Shown one piece after another: positions 44,125 to 57,265 of a stretch of 64,000 nt of DNA. How positions within the stretch are numbered: the first letter of the stretch is position 1; every line of letters starts with the position of its first letter. Position numbers and translations under genes: made by a program. Source of the stretch: Stenogyne calaminthoides (taxonomy: Eukaryota > Streptophyta > Magnoliopsida > Lamiales > Lamiaceae); contig JBBCBC010000016.1 of the NCBI GenBank assembly GCA_037126765.1, positions 19,907,778-19,971,777 of the forward strand, read 5' to 3'. The notes below the pieces were generated by a model, which searched no databases, was not told the DNA's origin, and saw nothing but the letters and a program-made list of their open reading frames with translations.

Positions 44125-45553
44125 TTAGGCTTTAGGTACCCCTGTAGGATTGGGTCCTGAGGGGTTAGTGTTAACTTTCGGGATCCAAACAAACAGGGCA
44201 CTTCTATGGTAATCATCAATATCAGAAGTCCTGATTTGTCTCCCATAAGCATCTACATGATCATACATCTCTTCATGTGCTTTCTGGTCAGTATGATTAC
44301 AAGTGTGAACCTTGGATAAAATCAGAAGACTTGGGATTTTTCTGATTGGTCTGTCTTCTTTTAATCCAGTGTGGTTCAGGTGCAGATGTCCTGGATTTCT
44401 GGTTAAAGGGATATTACGACTGCTACCATCAAAAGATTCATATCTCTTTTGCACAAATGGTTTCATCAGTTTACCCTTAGCATGTTGGTTAGACAGTTTG
44501 ACCTGATTAGGTCTCAGGTGAGACTTTCCCTTGCGAGATTGTCCTTCCTGGTTCCTAATCTGTTGATTAGGCTGAGGTCTCTTCAGAAGAACAGGGTTCT
44601 TTTGTTGATTCCTCGGCTGATGCTTGATCAGGTGAGGTCCATTTCTATTCCCTTTCTGATCAGACACTCGCCTTTCATGTTCAGCAGGTCTTTTTCCATT
44701 CTTTGATACAGATTTGACTTATCGAGTATCTTGTCCAGAAATCTTTCTAAATTCACTTTTGGAGTGTCAACCAGGTTGGACATATGAGGATCCAAAAGGG
44801 CTATCAAACCTAATACCCTTCTTATCAGTTGGCTTCCGAAAGTAGCTTGTTATTTCATCAACATTTTTAGAAGCTTTTCCCAAAACCTCTACTTTCTTTA
44901 GCAAAATGTCCTCACTTTGTTTTAGACTCTCATGCAGTCGGAAGAGTTCATCAAACTTAGCTTGGAGGACTTTGAGATCATCAGCTCGCTGTTTTGTTTC
45001 AGGTCAATCTCTCCCGCAGGTGTGCTCAGCACATTAGGTGTGGAAACAGAAACAGAAGACACGGAAACAGGTTTAGAGATTACCTCAGATTGAGTAACTT
45101 CTTTGGCCATGAAGCAGATGTCATCATCAGATGAGAACATCAGATCGTCGAGGTTGTCGACATCATCAGTAGTGGTCATCAGGCAGAATTCTTCTACAGA
45201 TGAGTAACCAGAATCATCCGAAGGCAGATAGGAGTCATCGATACCTGATGTATCTACAACCATGGCTTTTCTATCACAGTATCGTTGCTCTCTTCTGTTT
45301 CACTTTTCTTCTCTCTCCTTTTGGAGTTAGTTTAGGGCAATCAGTACTGTAGTGTCCTGGTTTCTGACAGTTGAAGCATGCTCCAGGTTCTACAGAATTT
45401 CGTCTGCCAGGTGAGTCATTTCTTCGGTATGATCTGTCATGAGACTTTTGACACGTGTTTACCACACCTACTTCCCAAGTGAAGGAAGGTGTCGTTGTGT
45501 GACCAGTTAAATATCGATCCACTGGACTAGGATGTGGAATATAGCCCAATTGC
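44125..45553 (-). pseudogene. gag C-terminal region of SIRE-2 (copy A)
   Basis: The - strand reads from 45549: GYIPHPSPVDRYLTGHTT, SPGRRNSVEPGACFNCQK (zinc knuckle CFNCQKPGHYSTDC, intact) and KGERRKVKQKR. A stop follows, then an acidic Ser/Asp block (DDSYLPSDDSGYSSVEEF, DNLDDLMFSSDDDICFMAKE). A stop-interrupted coil follows, then a basic Gln/Asn/Lys-rich linker (44667-44125). This order (knuckle, acidic block, linker, protease) is characteristic of SIRE-like gag C-termini. The same block recurs at 52955-54287. Confidence 0.85.
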
Positions 45554-46822
45554 TATGTGTCGTCGCATGATTATAATGTGAAACATGTTTTGGTTTTCCG
45601 ATTAAAGAAAAATTAACAGCAAGACAATAAGATAGCAATAAGAGAATTCAACAAGCACTAAGAAAACAATAAGGCAATAAACGAATTTGTTTCAAATGAG
45701 TGAGAGGTGTTCAGGTGTTTTTCCTTGTGAGATGATTATCAAAAGATTAAATATGGAGGTTGCCTCTATTTCTGATTATACCCTAAGAGCGATCACTAGA
45801 CAATTACCATTCCCGTACTTGATAAGCCTAGAGTTCGATATCATTTTAAATCCTAGGTTCGGGAGGAGGATCTCCCCTTTTTAACCCAGGTAATTGCACG
45901 GATATGGTCCTCTAATTAACTAACAACTCTATCCCCGTATTTTTCCACTTGTATACTAAGTTCAATTCTCCTATATGCTCTTCACTTTCCACTCTAGGTT
46001 TTAACTAAAGAAGTCAATGTAAATTAGAGGGGTTCTAATGTTTCTATCCAACTCTCGTTGCAATAGAGCATAATTAACTCAAATCTGGTGAATTAAACCA
46101 ATACCCATATGCCTAATCCCGTCTACCCAACTCTCATTGCGATAAACTAGCATAAACACACAAGCTCATAGCAAAACCCAACCAAATTGAACAAGTAAAA
46201 TCCCCTAATCTAAAGGATCACCATCAATAGAGATAAACAACCATAATCAAAGCAATTAATCAATCATCATCACAATTCCAAACACCCAAACACAAAAGAA
46301 CCTTAGCCCATGGTGCTACAAGCAAAACCCATGGCTAATATGCAATGAAAAAAGAAACCCATAACAAGATAAGCAACAAACAACAAACAACAAATAGAAA
46401 CAAATAAACACCTTACTATTGAAGTTCAAGCATAACAAGATAAGCAACAAACAACAAATATAAACAAATAAACACCTTACTATTGAAGTTCAAGCACCAA
46501 TCCATAAAAATCCATCAATACTCCTTGGTTTTTTGCTCAAAACTGAAATTAACACTATATCTAACCTATTCTATGATTATCTAAGCTATCTATGGAAGCA
46601 AAATGCAAAAATATAAAAAATTATTAGTTGCAGCTCTCAAAGATATTACATGTTCAATATTCTATCTCTTCCTTCAGCTGTTGAATGTCGAAAAAATGAA
46701 GTTGGGCTTTTATATATGCTTTGGAATCCTCTGGCACGTGTCCCTATAGCTTTTTGGCAGCATTTTCATTTTTGGGCATTTCGACTCTTTGGAGTTCTCG
46801 ACCTCCACCACAATTTGGTTAT
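45554..46822. mobile_element. Unclassified insert in SIRE-2 gag (copy A, left arm)
   Basis: Sequence with no coding domain begins after TGGAATATAGCCCAAT and runs to the copia LTR at 46823. The matching copy is 54288-55560. Its continuation on the other side of the LTR insertion is 62895 to about 63060 (CAGTTCGACTCGAGCC, with several CTCGAC/GTCGAG words). Together it makes about 1.4 kb splitting SIRE-2 gag. No termini typical of LTR, CACTA, hAT or Helitron elements could be fixed. It contains a duplicated 65-71-bp unit (46361-46497). Confidence 0.5.
46361..46497. repeat. Two-unit tandem repeat in the unclassified insert
   Basis: The units AACAAGATAAGCAACAAACA..CACCTTACTATTGAAGTTCA repeat twice; the first has an extra AACAAAC. 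The same pair occurs at 55100-55231 in copy B, so it predates the duplication. Confidence 0.85.
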
Positions 46823-48665
46823 TATTGGGGAATTAATTGCCCGGATCTATTCGGGATGAATATTTAAATATAAATTTAATTCTAACAATTATTACTAGCA
46901 TGAATTAATCCTATATTAATTCAAATAATAATTCAACAATAAAGCATGCATATAAGCAGTTCACATAAATTTGGTTTATGTGAACTAACCTCTCGGAGTG
47001 ACAACGTTGAGAAGATGAATGTTCAACGAACACACCAAAAAGCCTTCTCAAGTATTCCTTGCCCTTGTTCAACAAGGTGGAAGGAACTTGCGAACAATTT
47101 AACAAAAGAAAAATAAAATTATGTTGCACCACCTTTGTGGATTTCTAGTTTTTTCAACACATGGAATTGCACTCCCAATTCAACGAAAATACACAATCTG
47201 GTCGACGTTTCCAAATATTTGATATTTTATCGTGCCGATAACTTTTCACTGGGGATGAAACATTCATCCCCTATTTATAATGAGGGGTTGGTCGAAATTT
47301 TAGGTGGAAATAAAGATGGGAAAATCTTTTCTTGATCTCCAAGAAATCTTGAATATTATATTCTTTTCTCCATAATTAAATATTCCACAAAAATCCCAAC
47401 TCCTCTTGTTATGGTATTTTCAAAAAAAATAATGAGTAGGAATCAAGATTTTCTTCTTGAATTTATGAGATATTCTTGTATTCCAAGAATACATATATTC
47501 CATAATATATTTTCAAGAAAATCAAGAAAATCTTTCCTCTCCTTATTTATTCATAAATTTTCGAAAATCCTTAACAAATAACCAAGTGGGAGATTTCTTG
47601 AATTTAATGAGATAATCTTGTATTCCAAGAATACTTATCCTCATTCCATTACAAAATTCAAGAAAAAACTTTCTCCTTTTTTTTTATTTATTATTTTTAG
47701 AAAAATAGGAAAATTAAGCAACAATAATTTATCTTATTTTAAACACCTTTTTCGCGATTCTTGGACATTATGTTTGGGCTACTTGAGGGCCTTTAGGAGA
47801 ATTAAGATTGGACCTTCTAATGGACTTTGAATATCTAATATTGAGCCACAATATTATTCAAGCCCATAAATTTAATTAATCTCACTACATAATTATAGCA
47901 CTATCCATCTTAACCCATATTATTGTTAATATGGCTCCTTGTTATTATTTCCGTGTTTAAGATTATCTAGCCCATTAATTAATTCAAGCCTTTGAAATAG
48001 CTTTCCATTAATTAATATAGTTTGAACGGTTCAACATTATTATTCATATTGGAAACTAGTTCCACTTGCAAGATTTGGTATGATAAATCTTATGAACCTC
48101 CCAAGGGCAAACCGTCGAACAAAGCGTATTTTGCACACGATTCTTCAGATTAAATCTTAGCAATCGCATATGACCAATAATATTGCCCAAGATATAAAGT
48201 AAATCTCATTGATTCTCTACCCGTCATAAGTCAAAAATAATTACTAACACACACGATCCTATTTAAGGGGCGAAGATTAAGAAATAACGAAAGGCCTAAT
48301 TCTTTCTGGTTGATCTTTGAAAATTTAAGGTCCTTGTTCAATGCATCAGTCATGCACTAGTGTAAACTCTTGGTCATTATTTCAAAAGGCCTTACATCGC
48401 AACCTTTCACGATGGATTGTTCATTTCCATCTAGACGTGAACGCATACTTTTAGTTACAACCTTTAATTTAATCTTCGTGATTGGTATCACTAAATTAAC
48501 TACAATGTAACACGTACTTTTTATTGAACAATTATGCAATAAATATATGTAACATTCAATGATATTTAAAGCATCGATGATAAATAATTTATTTCATAAA
48601 TAAGGCGAAGAAAAATTTAGTTTGGTTATACAAAGTAAAAACATACTTTCGATATAACCCCAACA
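46823..48665 (-). repeat. 3' LTR of Copia-3 (copy A)
   Basis: On the + strand it starts TATTGGGGAATTAATTGCCC (terminal TG mutated to TA) and ends GATATAACCCCAACA. Compared with copy B it lacks many short pieces, for example a block of about 20 bp around 46975 and CTG/CAG words near 48300-48660 (TTCGTGATTGG versus TTCTGTGATCTGG). Confidence 0.88.
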
Positions 48666-51600
48666 ATCTCCCACTTATTCTCAAAGTCTACTTTTAAGTA
48701 ATCTACAACATGTCTCGTGTAGTTTTGACATCTAATGTCACCTAACGAACCCAATAATAAATACTCAAAGCAGTTAGCAAACGGTCTTGACACCCCTTCC
48801 TTCCACATGTCTTCGAATGTATTATAAGGCGGACCCTTTGTGAATGGATGCGCTGGGTTGTCTTCACGCGATCTTTGCCACCTCTATATCTCCTCTCTTA
48901 ACGATCGTATAAGATGGTATTTCCTTTCAATGTTTTTGCGGCCTTGTGGGCTCTTGGTTCCCTTTTTGCATGTGCTCGGCATTATCACAATAAGCGGTGA
49001 TTGTCTTTGGGCAAATTCGAACTACATCCAAGTCCAAGGAATTTTCTTGAGCCAAATAAATAAATTAAATTCTATGGTAGAAATTGAATTCAATTTTATC
49101 CTCCCCCATCCAGGAAATAAACTATCGACCGATAAACAACCATTCTATCTGTTTTGCCACCATGCCAACTCAAAAGCGGATAGTAATTTCATACATAAGG
49201 CTTCCGGAGCAACCTAAGCATAAGGAATGCCTTTCATATCATCTATTTTGTCAATAGATGGATCTTCTGAAGCCTTTCTTGGCAGATCTTCAATCGCTTT
49301 CAAGATTTCATGTAAATTTCATCAAATGCTTCCCCTAAATCCTTCATATCAAAAATACACATCGATAACACCTTTACATCAAATGTCATCTACGTAAGTA
49401 TTAAGAATACCAAACCTTTTTTTTTGTACACACAACTTCCGAACTCGTTTTGATCAAACCCATAAGACTTTATTACTTGATCAAAACATTGGTTCTAAGC
49501 TCTGGATGCTTGTTTGAGTCCGTAAATGGACTTCTTGAGCTTACAAACTAGGTGTTCTTGGCATTTTTCAATGAAGCCTTGGGGTTGTTGCATATAGATT
49601 TCTTCATCAAGAAAATTAAGGAAATCTTGACATCCATTTTGATTTCAAATCGAGATAGAAAGAATCGACAAGAGAATCGGATGGACTTGAGCATTGCTTC
49701 TGAGATGAAAAAAGTTTCCTCATAGTCGATCCCTTCTTTTACGAGTATAACCTTTTCGCCACAAGCCTTGCCTTGCCTTGAAGGTTTCCACCTTCCCGTC
49801 CGGTCCTCTTTTTCTCTTGTATACCCACTTGCAACCAATGGGTTTGACCTTATTAAGTGGTTCGACTAGCTCCCATACTCTATTATGATCCATAAAACCC
49901 ATTTTGGCTTTTCATTGTTGTTTGCCAAGAAACCAAGATCCTTGTCTTGGATTGCCTCGTCATATGTCCATGGGTGCGATTCGTCTTGTCCGGGAATCAA
50001 GTCCGAGGACTCTCTATCCCCATGAATCTCTCGGTTGTCTCACAACCCTTCCACTAAGACGAGGTTAGGTTTGTGTAAGTGTGTCGTTTGGTATGTCATC
50101 TTATGCAGTTGGCATCGAGGTTAGCCCCCTTAGCTCATTTAAGGTAATCTCATACAGGTCTCCTTTTGTTCATATAGTCTTCTTCCAAAAATCTAAAGTG
50201 GGTGCTTATTAACACCTTTTGATCTTGGGACCATAGAACATACACCCTTTTTGTTCCTCGGGGTATCCTATAAACAACCTTAATTACGATCGAGGATCCA
50301 ATTTTACGCTTCCTTTGTCAACACGAGGCGGACACACCCAAATTCTCATGTGTCTCAAACCGGGCTTGCTTGGGGTCCACAATTCTTTGGGAGTTTTGGG
50401 AACCGATTTGGATGGCACCAAGTTGAGAATGTAAGTTTGTTGTTTCAAGGCATGACCCCGAGCGACTTTGGGTAGATCCATAACTCATCATTGATCTAAT
50501 CATTTCTAAAAGAGTTACATTTCTTTTCGCTCTGTAACCTCGTTTTGTTGAGGGGTTAGGTGCGATTAATTTGGATACAATCCTTCATCGACAAGTAGTT
50601 CAAAAACTCATCATTTGAGGTACTCGCCTCCACGATCGGATCGTAGAGACTTGATACATTTTTCCTATGATTCTCTGCTTGAGCCTTAAATTCTTTGAAT
50701 TCGTCAAAAGTCTCGATTTATGCTTCATAAGGAAAATATAGTCGCTTGAGTAATCATCAATAAAAGTTCTAAATACTCATAACCTCCTCTTGATTTGATT
50801 GACATTGGACCACATACATCCGTGTGAGCGATTTCTAACACTTCTTTGGCTCTATTCCCTTGGCTCAATGCCCTCTTGGTCATTTTACCTTCCAAACATG
50901 ATTATGTTGGGATTGGTTCAACTCGATGAACCGTCTTCTACCAACCTTTGGATCCTCTTTTGATTAATATGTCCTAATCTTAAATGCCATAGAAGTGTCT
51001 AATCGTCGATGAACGTTTTATTTAATCGTGGATTTGATGCTTTATAGGATGCATTTTCGTGAGTGGTGTGCCCGTTAATTGTATAGAATTATTAAACAAT
51101 TGACAATAAATTTATCATTAATGGTAACAATTTATCAAAATGCGAATATCCATCAATGTAAAGTTTAGAAACAAATTAAATTTTTCTAAAAAGTAGGAAC
51201 GCGAAGAACATCTCTTAAAATTAAAACTACGTTTCAAAAAACAAATCAATTTTGCCACTCTTTAGGCCAAATTGTGATGAGGATCTCACTCCCACTAAGT
51301 TCTTTGAACCCGTGGAAGCAAACATGATCGATGGAGGTTACCCATGTGTTATACGCCGCTAAACAAGTTTCAACAACGTGAGAATTACCTTTCTTTCCGG
51401 CCCTTTTTGGGGTTGGAACAGCAAATCCTCCATTATTTGTTGAAGCACTTCCTCTTTGGATTTTCCTTGACACCACAAGCATTCCTCATCTTACCATTGC
51501 CTGGCAATGATTGCAGTTGAAGTTTATTGCTTATGGCTTTTTGGTTCTCTCTTCTTCTTGCCTACCCTTGGCCTAGAAGATGAAGATGGACCACTTGTTG

Positions 51601-51990
51601 TTCAGTTTGGTGCCCCATCAACATCTCTTTTAGACCAAAGCTTGCTTTAAGAGGCCAAAATGCTCAAAACTTTTGGGCAAGAGAGTGAAATACCAAATTA
51701 CAAGTGTGAACCTCAAGTTTGTTGGATAGCCATCAATTTTCGTAAAACGGGTTTGTCCTCCATCATTTTCAGCGACAACATCTCTCAAGGTGATCGACGA
51801 GTCCCGCATTTTTAACTTTCGTCGGTTTTAATCGATTTTGGTGTGGCTTTTTGTGCGATTAGGACAATTATAATTTTTGTTTCCAATCAATATAGTTTCC
51901 ATACTTATTCTATTGACTTTAAGTATATTAAATGGATTAAAATGACATCTTTGAAATGAAATAAATAACTATACATAAGCACAAATATAT
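48666..51990 (-). pseudogene. Eroded gag-pol of Copia-3
   Basis: On the - strand, fragments follow the Copia-2 order. RNase H remnants lie at about 49200-48780. The RT palm is lost, with a piece at 49600-49500 (FFIEKC-type text). The RT N-terminus at 49902-49700 reads NRVWELVEPLNKVKPIGCKW, and the integrase C-terminus at 50500-50280 reads ARGHALKQQTYILNLVPSK. The integrase core is at about 50900-50600. The protease remnant at 51482-51246 reads FAVPTPKRAGKKGNSHVVET then TWVTSIDHVCFHGF. A gag remnant follows to about 51990. Nearly every 20-40 bp carries a small deletion relative to Copia-2. Part of that damage may be assembly error (see findings). Confidence 0.8.
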
Positions 51991-52639
51991 CAAAGGTTCG
52001 ATCACATGCATCATATTAAAATCTCAAAAAAATATGAACATGCATCGCCCAACATGGTGGGGTGGGTCATTATTTAAACACATTCAACGAGTTACAAACA
52101 AGAAAAAACAAACAAACCTTTAATATCCAGATTAATAGTTGGCTCCCCTTGACCAATATAAAATTGACGGGGACTTGAGGGAAGTATATGCATATCAATT
52201 TTATACCTAAGTAATAACCATGGAAATTATTATTTCTTTGAGCGAGCCTCTTGGGGAGGATCATTTCGCCACTAGTAATAATCCACAATCATCCATTTGG
52301 AATTTATTCATGTGAAAGCTATCTTTTGACCTTTTAAGAGGGGAATTTCTCAAAAGAATTCACAAATAAATAAATCATGGAGGTCAAAAATTAATTCAAT
52401 TTTATTATCCGGAATAAAATTGTCAATTAATTGTTTAAGCATACTTAGTAATTTTTGAAAGTGAGATTTTTTCAAAAAACATCTTCTCATGCATCGCAAA
52501 TTTAAACACAATTTAAATAAGCATAAAATAATCATAAGATCAAAAACAAAAAATTAAACACATTGGGCTTTTATTCTAATTCTTTTCATGTCTTGATCTT
52601 CATCTTCATAGCCTTCATTAACGTCTGTATCTTGTCCGT

Positions 52640-54287
52640 CAAAATCTTTCTAAATTCACTTTTGGAGTGTCAACACTTCAACCAGATCTTGGACATATGA
52701 GGATCCAAAAGGGCTATCAAACCTAATACCCTTCTTATGTTGGCTTCCGAAAAAGTAGCTTGTTATTTCATCAACATTTTTAAGAAGCTTTTCCCAAAAC
52801 AAAAAATATCTAACAAGATTAGACTTTTACATTGAAATGTCCTAATCACTTCGTGGATTTTAGCAAAACGAATTTGAGCGAATCAATTAATACAATTTAT
52901 ATGAATGCATAAATCAACACATTAAATTCAAACAAACAAATTAGCTTTAGGTACTGAGGAGGATTGGGTTGAGGGTTAGCTTATGTTAACTTTCGGGATC
53001 AAACAAACAGGCACATTTCTATGGTAATCATCAATTTGATTTGTCTCCCATAAGCATCTACATGATCATACATCTCTTTATGTGCTTTTCAGTCAAGATG
53101 ATTACAAGTGTGAACCTTGGATAAAATCGAGAAAACTTGGAAGACATCTTCTTTTAACACAAAAAATGTCATGGATTTACGGTTAAATGGATATGTCATT
53201 CGCTACCATCAAAAGATTCATATCTCTTTTTGCACAAATGGTTTCATCGGTTTACCCTTAAGCATCTTTGGTTAGGACAACTTAACACGATTAGGTCTCG
53301 GTGAGACTTTCCACGAGAGATTGTCCTTCCCGATGTGAGGTCTCTTCGGAAGATGAGTTCTTCTGTTGATTCTCGGTGATGCTTGATCAGGTGAGGTCCA
53401 TTTCTATTCCCTTTCGATCGAGGTCGCCTTTTCCTATTCGAGTCTTTTTTCCATTCTTTGATACAGATTTGGCTTAACGTGTATCTTGTCCAGAAATCTT
53501 TCTAAATTCACTTTTGGAGTGTCAACCAGGTTGGACATATGAGGATCCAAAAGGGCTATCAAACCAAATACCCTTCTTATCAGTTGGCTTCCGAAAGTAG
53601 CTTGTTATTTCATCAACATTTTTAGAAGCTTTTCCCAAAACCTCTACTTTCTTTAGCAAAATGTCCTCACTTTGTTTTAGACTCTCATGCAGTCGGAAGA
53701 GTTCATCAAACTTAGCTTGGAGGACTTTGAGATCATCAGCTCGTTGTTTGTTTCGGGTCAATCTCTCCCGCAGGTGTGCTCAGCACAGTAGGTGTGGAAA
53801 CAGAAACAGAAGACACAAAAACATGTTTAGAGATTGCCTCAGATTGAGTAACTTCTTTGGCCATGAGGCAGATTTCATCATCAGATGAGAACATCAAATC
53901 GTCGAGGTCGTCGACATCATCAGTAGTGGTTATCAGACAGAAGTCTTCTACAGATGAGTAACCAGAATCATCCGAAGGCAGATAGGAGTCATCGATACCT
54001 GATGTATCTACAACCATGGCTTTTCTGTCGCAGTTTCGTTGCTCTCTTCTGTTTCACTTTTCTTCTCTCTCCTTTTGGAGTTAGCTCAGGGCAATCAACA
54101 CTGTAGTGTCCTGGTTTCTGACAGTTGAAGCACGCCTCCAGTTCTCCAATTTTAAATCATTTCTTGATGATCTGTCATGAGACTTTTGACACGTGTTTAC
54201 CACACCTACTTCCCAAGTGAAGGAAGGTGTCGTTGTGTGCCCAGTTAAATATCGATCTACGAGACTAGGATGTGGATTATAGCCAAA
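52640..54287 (-). pseudogene. Duplicated SIRE-2 gag C-terminal region (copy B)
   Basis: Bases 52955-54287 repeat 44130-45553: the acidic block (DDSYLPSDDSGYSSVEDF, at 54017 downward), the coil (LKVLQAKFDELFRLHESLKQ, open here at 53761-53522) and the linker. A third, short copy of the 44735-44890 segment sits at 52645-52800, followed by about 150 bp of unassigned AT-rich sequence. The zinc knuckle is damaged in this copy: near 54120-54160 the part after GHYS..C-type text is shortened. Confidence 0.8.
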
Positions 54288-55560
54288 TTGCTATGTGTCG
54301 TCGCATGATTATAATGTGAAACATGTTTTGGTTTTCCGATTAAAGAAAAATTAACAACAAGACAATAAGATAGCAATAAGAGAATTCAACAAGCACCTAA
54401 GAAAAAAATAAGGCAATAAACGAATTTGTTTCAAATGAGTGAGAGGTGTTCGGGTGTTTTTCCTTGTGAGATGATTATCAAAAGATTAATTATGGAGTTT
54501 GCCTCTATTTCTGATTATACCCTAAGAGCGATCAGTAGACAATTACCATTCCCGTACTTGATATGCCTAGGGTTCGATATCATTTTAAATCCTAGGATCG
54601 GGAGGAGGATCTCCCCTTTTTAACCCAGGTAATTGCACGGATATGGTCCTCTAATTAACTAACAACTCTGTCCCCGTGTTTTCCCACTTGTATACTAAGT
54701 TCAATTCTCCTATATGCTCTTCACTTTCCACTCTAGGTTTTAACTAAAGAATTCAATGTAAATTAGAGGGGTTCTTATGTTTCTATCCAAATCTCGTTGC
54801 AATAGAGCATAATTAACTCAAATCTGGTGAATTAAACCAATACCCATATGCCTAATCCCGTCTACCCAACTCTCATTGCGATAAACTAGCATAAACACTC
54901 AAGCTCATAGCAAAACCAAACTAAATTGAACAAGTAAAATCCCCTAATCTAAAGGATCACCATCAATAGAGATAAACAACCATAATCAAAGCAATTAATC
55001 AATCATCATCACAATTCCAAACACCCAAACACAAAAGAACCTTAGCCCATGGTGCTACAAGCAAAACCCATGGCTAATATGCAAGGATAAAAGAAACCCA
55101 TAACAAGATAAGCAACAAACAACAAATAGAAACAAATAAACACCTTACTATTGAAGTTCAAGCATAACAAGATAAGCAACAAACAACAAATATAAACAAA
55201 TAAACACCTTACTATTGAAGTTCATGCACCAATCCATAAAAATCCATCAATACTCCTTGGTTTTTTGCTCAAAACTGAAATTAACACTATATCTAACCTA
55301 TTCTATGATTATCTAAGCTATCTATGGAAGCAAAATGCAAAAATATAAAAAATTATTAGTTGCAGCTCTCAAAGATATTACTTGTTCACTATTCTATCTC
55401 TTCCTTCAGCTGCTGAATGTCGAAAAAACGAAGTTGGGCTTTTATATATGCTTTGGAATCCTCTGGCACGTGTCCCTATAGCTTTTTGGCAGCATTTTCA
55501 TTTTTGGGCCAGCTCGACTCGAGCTGAGTTGCTCGACCTCCACTTGGTCGAGCTGGTTAT
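54288..55560. mobile_element. Unclassified insert in SIRE-2 gag (copy B, left arm)
   Basis: Near-identical to 45554-46822, with few differences (for example an added GCCAGCTCGACTCGAG near 55508). It ends in GTTAT, the left target duplication of the solo LTR. The right arm continues after the LTR at 62895 to about 63060. Confidence 0.7.
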
Positions 55561-57265
55561 TGTTGGGGAATTAATCGCACGGATCTATTCGGGATGAATA
55601 TTTAAATAAAAATTTAATTCTAACAATTATTACTAGCATGAATTAATCCTATATTAATTCAAATAATAATTCAACAACAAATCATGCATATAAACAGTTC
55701 ACATAAATCCTACGCATGCGGAATTGCTACGGGTTTATGTGAACTAACCTCTCGGAGTGACAACCGTTGAGAAGATGGATCCCATTCACACGAACACACC
55801 AAAAAGTCTTCTCAAGTATTCCCTTGCCCTTGTTCAACAATCCGGTGGAAGGAACTCGCGAACAATTTAACAAAAGGAAAAATAAAATTATGTTGCACCA
55901 CCTTTGTGGATTTCTAATTTTTCCAACACATGGAATTGCACACTCACAATTGAGGTTTTTCGAAAATACACAATCTTTCGACGTTTCAAAATATTTGATA
56001 TTTTATCAATGCTGATATTTTTCCGAAAAACCAATTTTCGTGTTCACCTGGGGATGAAACATTTATCCCCTATTTATAATGAGGAGTTGGTCGAAATTTT
56101 AGGTGGAAATAAAGATGGGAAAATCTTTTTCTTGATCTCCAAGAAATCTTGAATATATCCCATATATTCTTTTCTCCATAATTAAATATTCCACAAAAAT
56201 CCCAACTCCTCTTGTTATGGTATTTTTCAAAAAATAAGGAGTAGGAATCCAAGATTTGGATCTTCTTGAATTTATGAGATATTCTTGTATTCCAAGAATG
56301 CATATCTTCCATAATATATTTTCAAGAAAATCAAGAAAATCTTTCCTCTCCTTATTTATTCATAAATTTTCGAAAATCCCTTAACAAATAACCAAGTGGG
56401 AGATTTCTTGAATTTAATGAGATAATCTTGTATTCCAAGAATACTTATCCTCATTCCATAACAAAATTCAAAGAAAATCTTTCTCCCTCTTTTATTTATT
56501 ATTTTCGAAAAATTGGAAAATTAGGCAACAATAATTTATCTTATTTTAAACACCTTTTTCAGTTACTGGACATTATGTTTGGGCTACTTGAGGGGCCTTT
56601 AGGAGAATTAAGATTGGACCTTCTAATGGACTTTGAATATCTAATATTGAGCCACAATATTATTCAAGTCCATAAATATTAATTAATCTCACTACATAAT
56701 TAATATTGCACTATCCATCTTAACCCATATTACTGTTAATATGGCTCCCGGTTATTATTTCCCGTGTTTAAGATTATCTAGCCCATTAATTAATTCAAGC
56801 CACTGAAATAGCTTTCCATTAATTAATATCTTTTGTCCTTGGTTAAGGAACGGTTCAACATTATTATCCATACCGAAAACTAGTTCCACTTGCAAGATTT
56901 GGTATGATAAATCTTATGAACCTCCCAAGGGGGCAAATCGAACAAGCGTACTTGCATACGATTCTTCGTATTAAATCTTAGCAATCGCATGTGACCAATA
57001 ATATTGCCCAAGATATAAAGTATTGAATCTCATTGATTCTCTACCCGTCATAAGTCAAATCAATAATTACTAACCACACACGATCCTATTTAAGGGACGA
57101 AGATTAAGAAATAACGAACCACTGAGGTCTAATTCTTCCTGGTTCAGTGCTGAAGAATTTATCCTCCTGTAGGTCCTTGTTCGATGCATCAGTCATGCAC
57201 TAGTGTAATCTCTTGGTCAAGACAAGCCAATCTGAGCCTTACACTTCAACCTTTCACGATGGATT

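Larger units (their letters stand above)
46823..52640 (-). mobile_element. Ty1/copia element Copia-3, 5' LTR missing
   Basis: A - strand element with 3' LTR 46823-48665, polypurine tract 48666-48676 and a heavily eroded internal region to about 52640. There it joins SIRE-2 sequence at CTTGTCC without a primer site or 5' LTR. It is closely related to Copia-2 along the whole length. The left flank GTTAT (46818-46822) equals the target duplication of the solo LTR at 55561-62894, so both occupy the same original site in duplicated DNA. Small deletions and substitutions at CAG/CTG are extremely frequent here, so the true coding state is uncertain. Confidence 0.82.

Noticed and set aside
43812..44706. 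+ strand frames of 64-107 codons over SIRE-2
   Set aside because: They are antisense shadows of the gag linker and protease read on the - strand.
45687..45884. 65-codon + frame conserved in both copies (also 54426-54623)
   Set aside because: Conservation reflects the recent block duplication, not selection; there is no domain and it lies in the unclassified insert.
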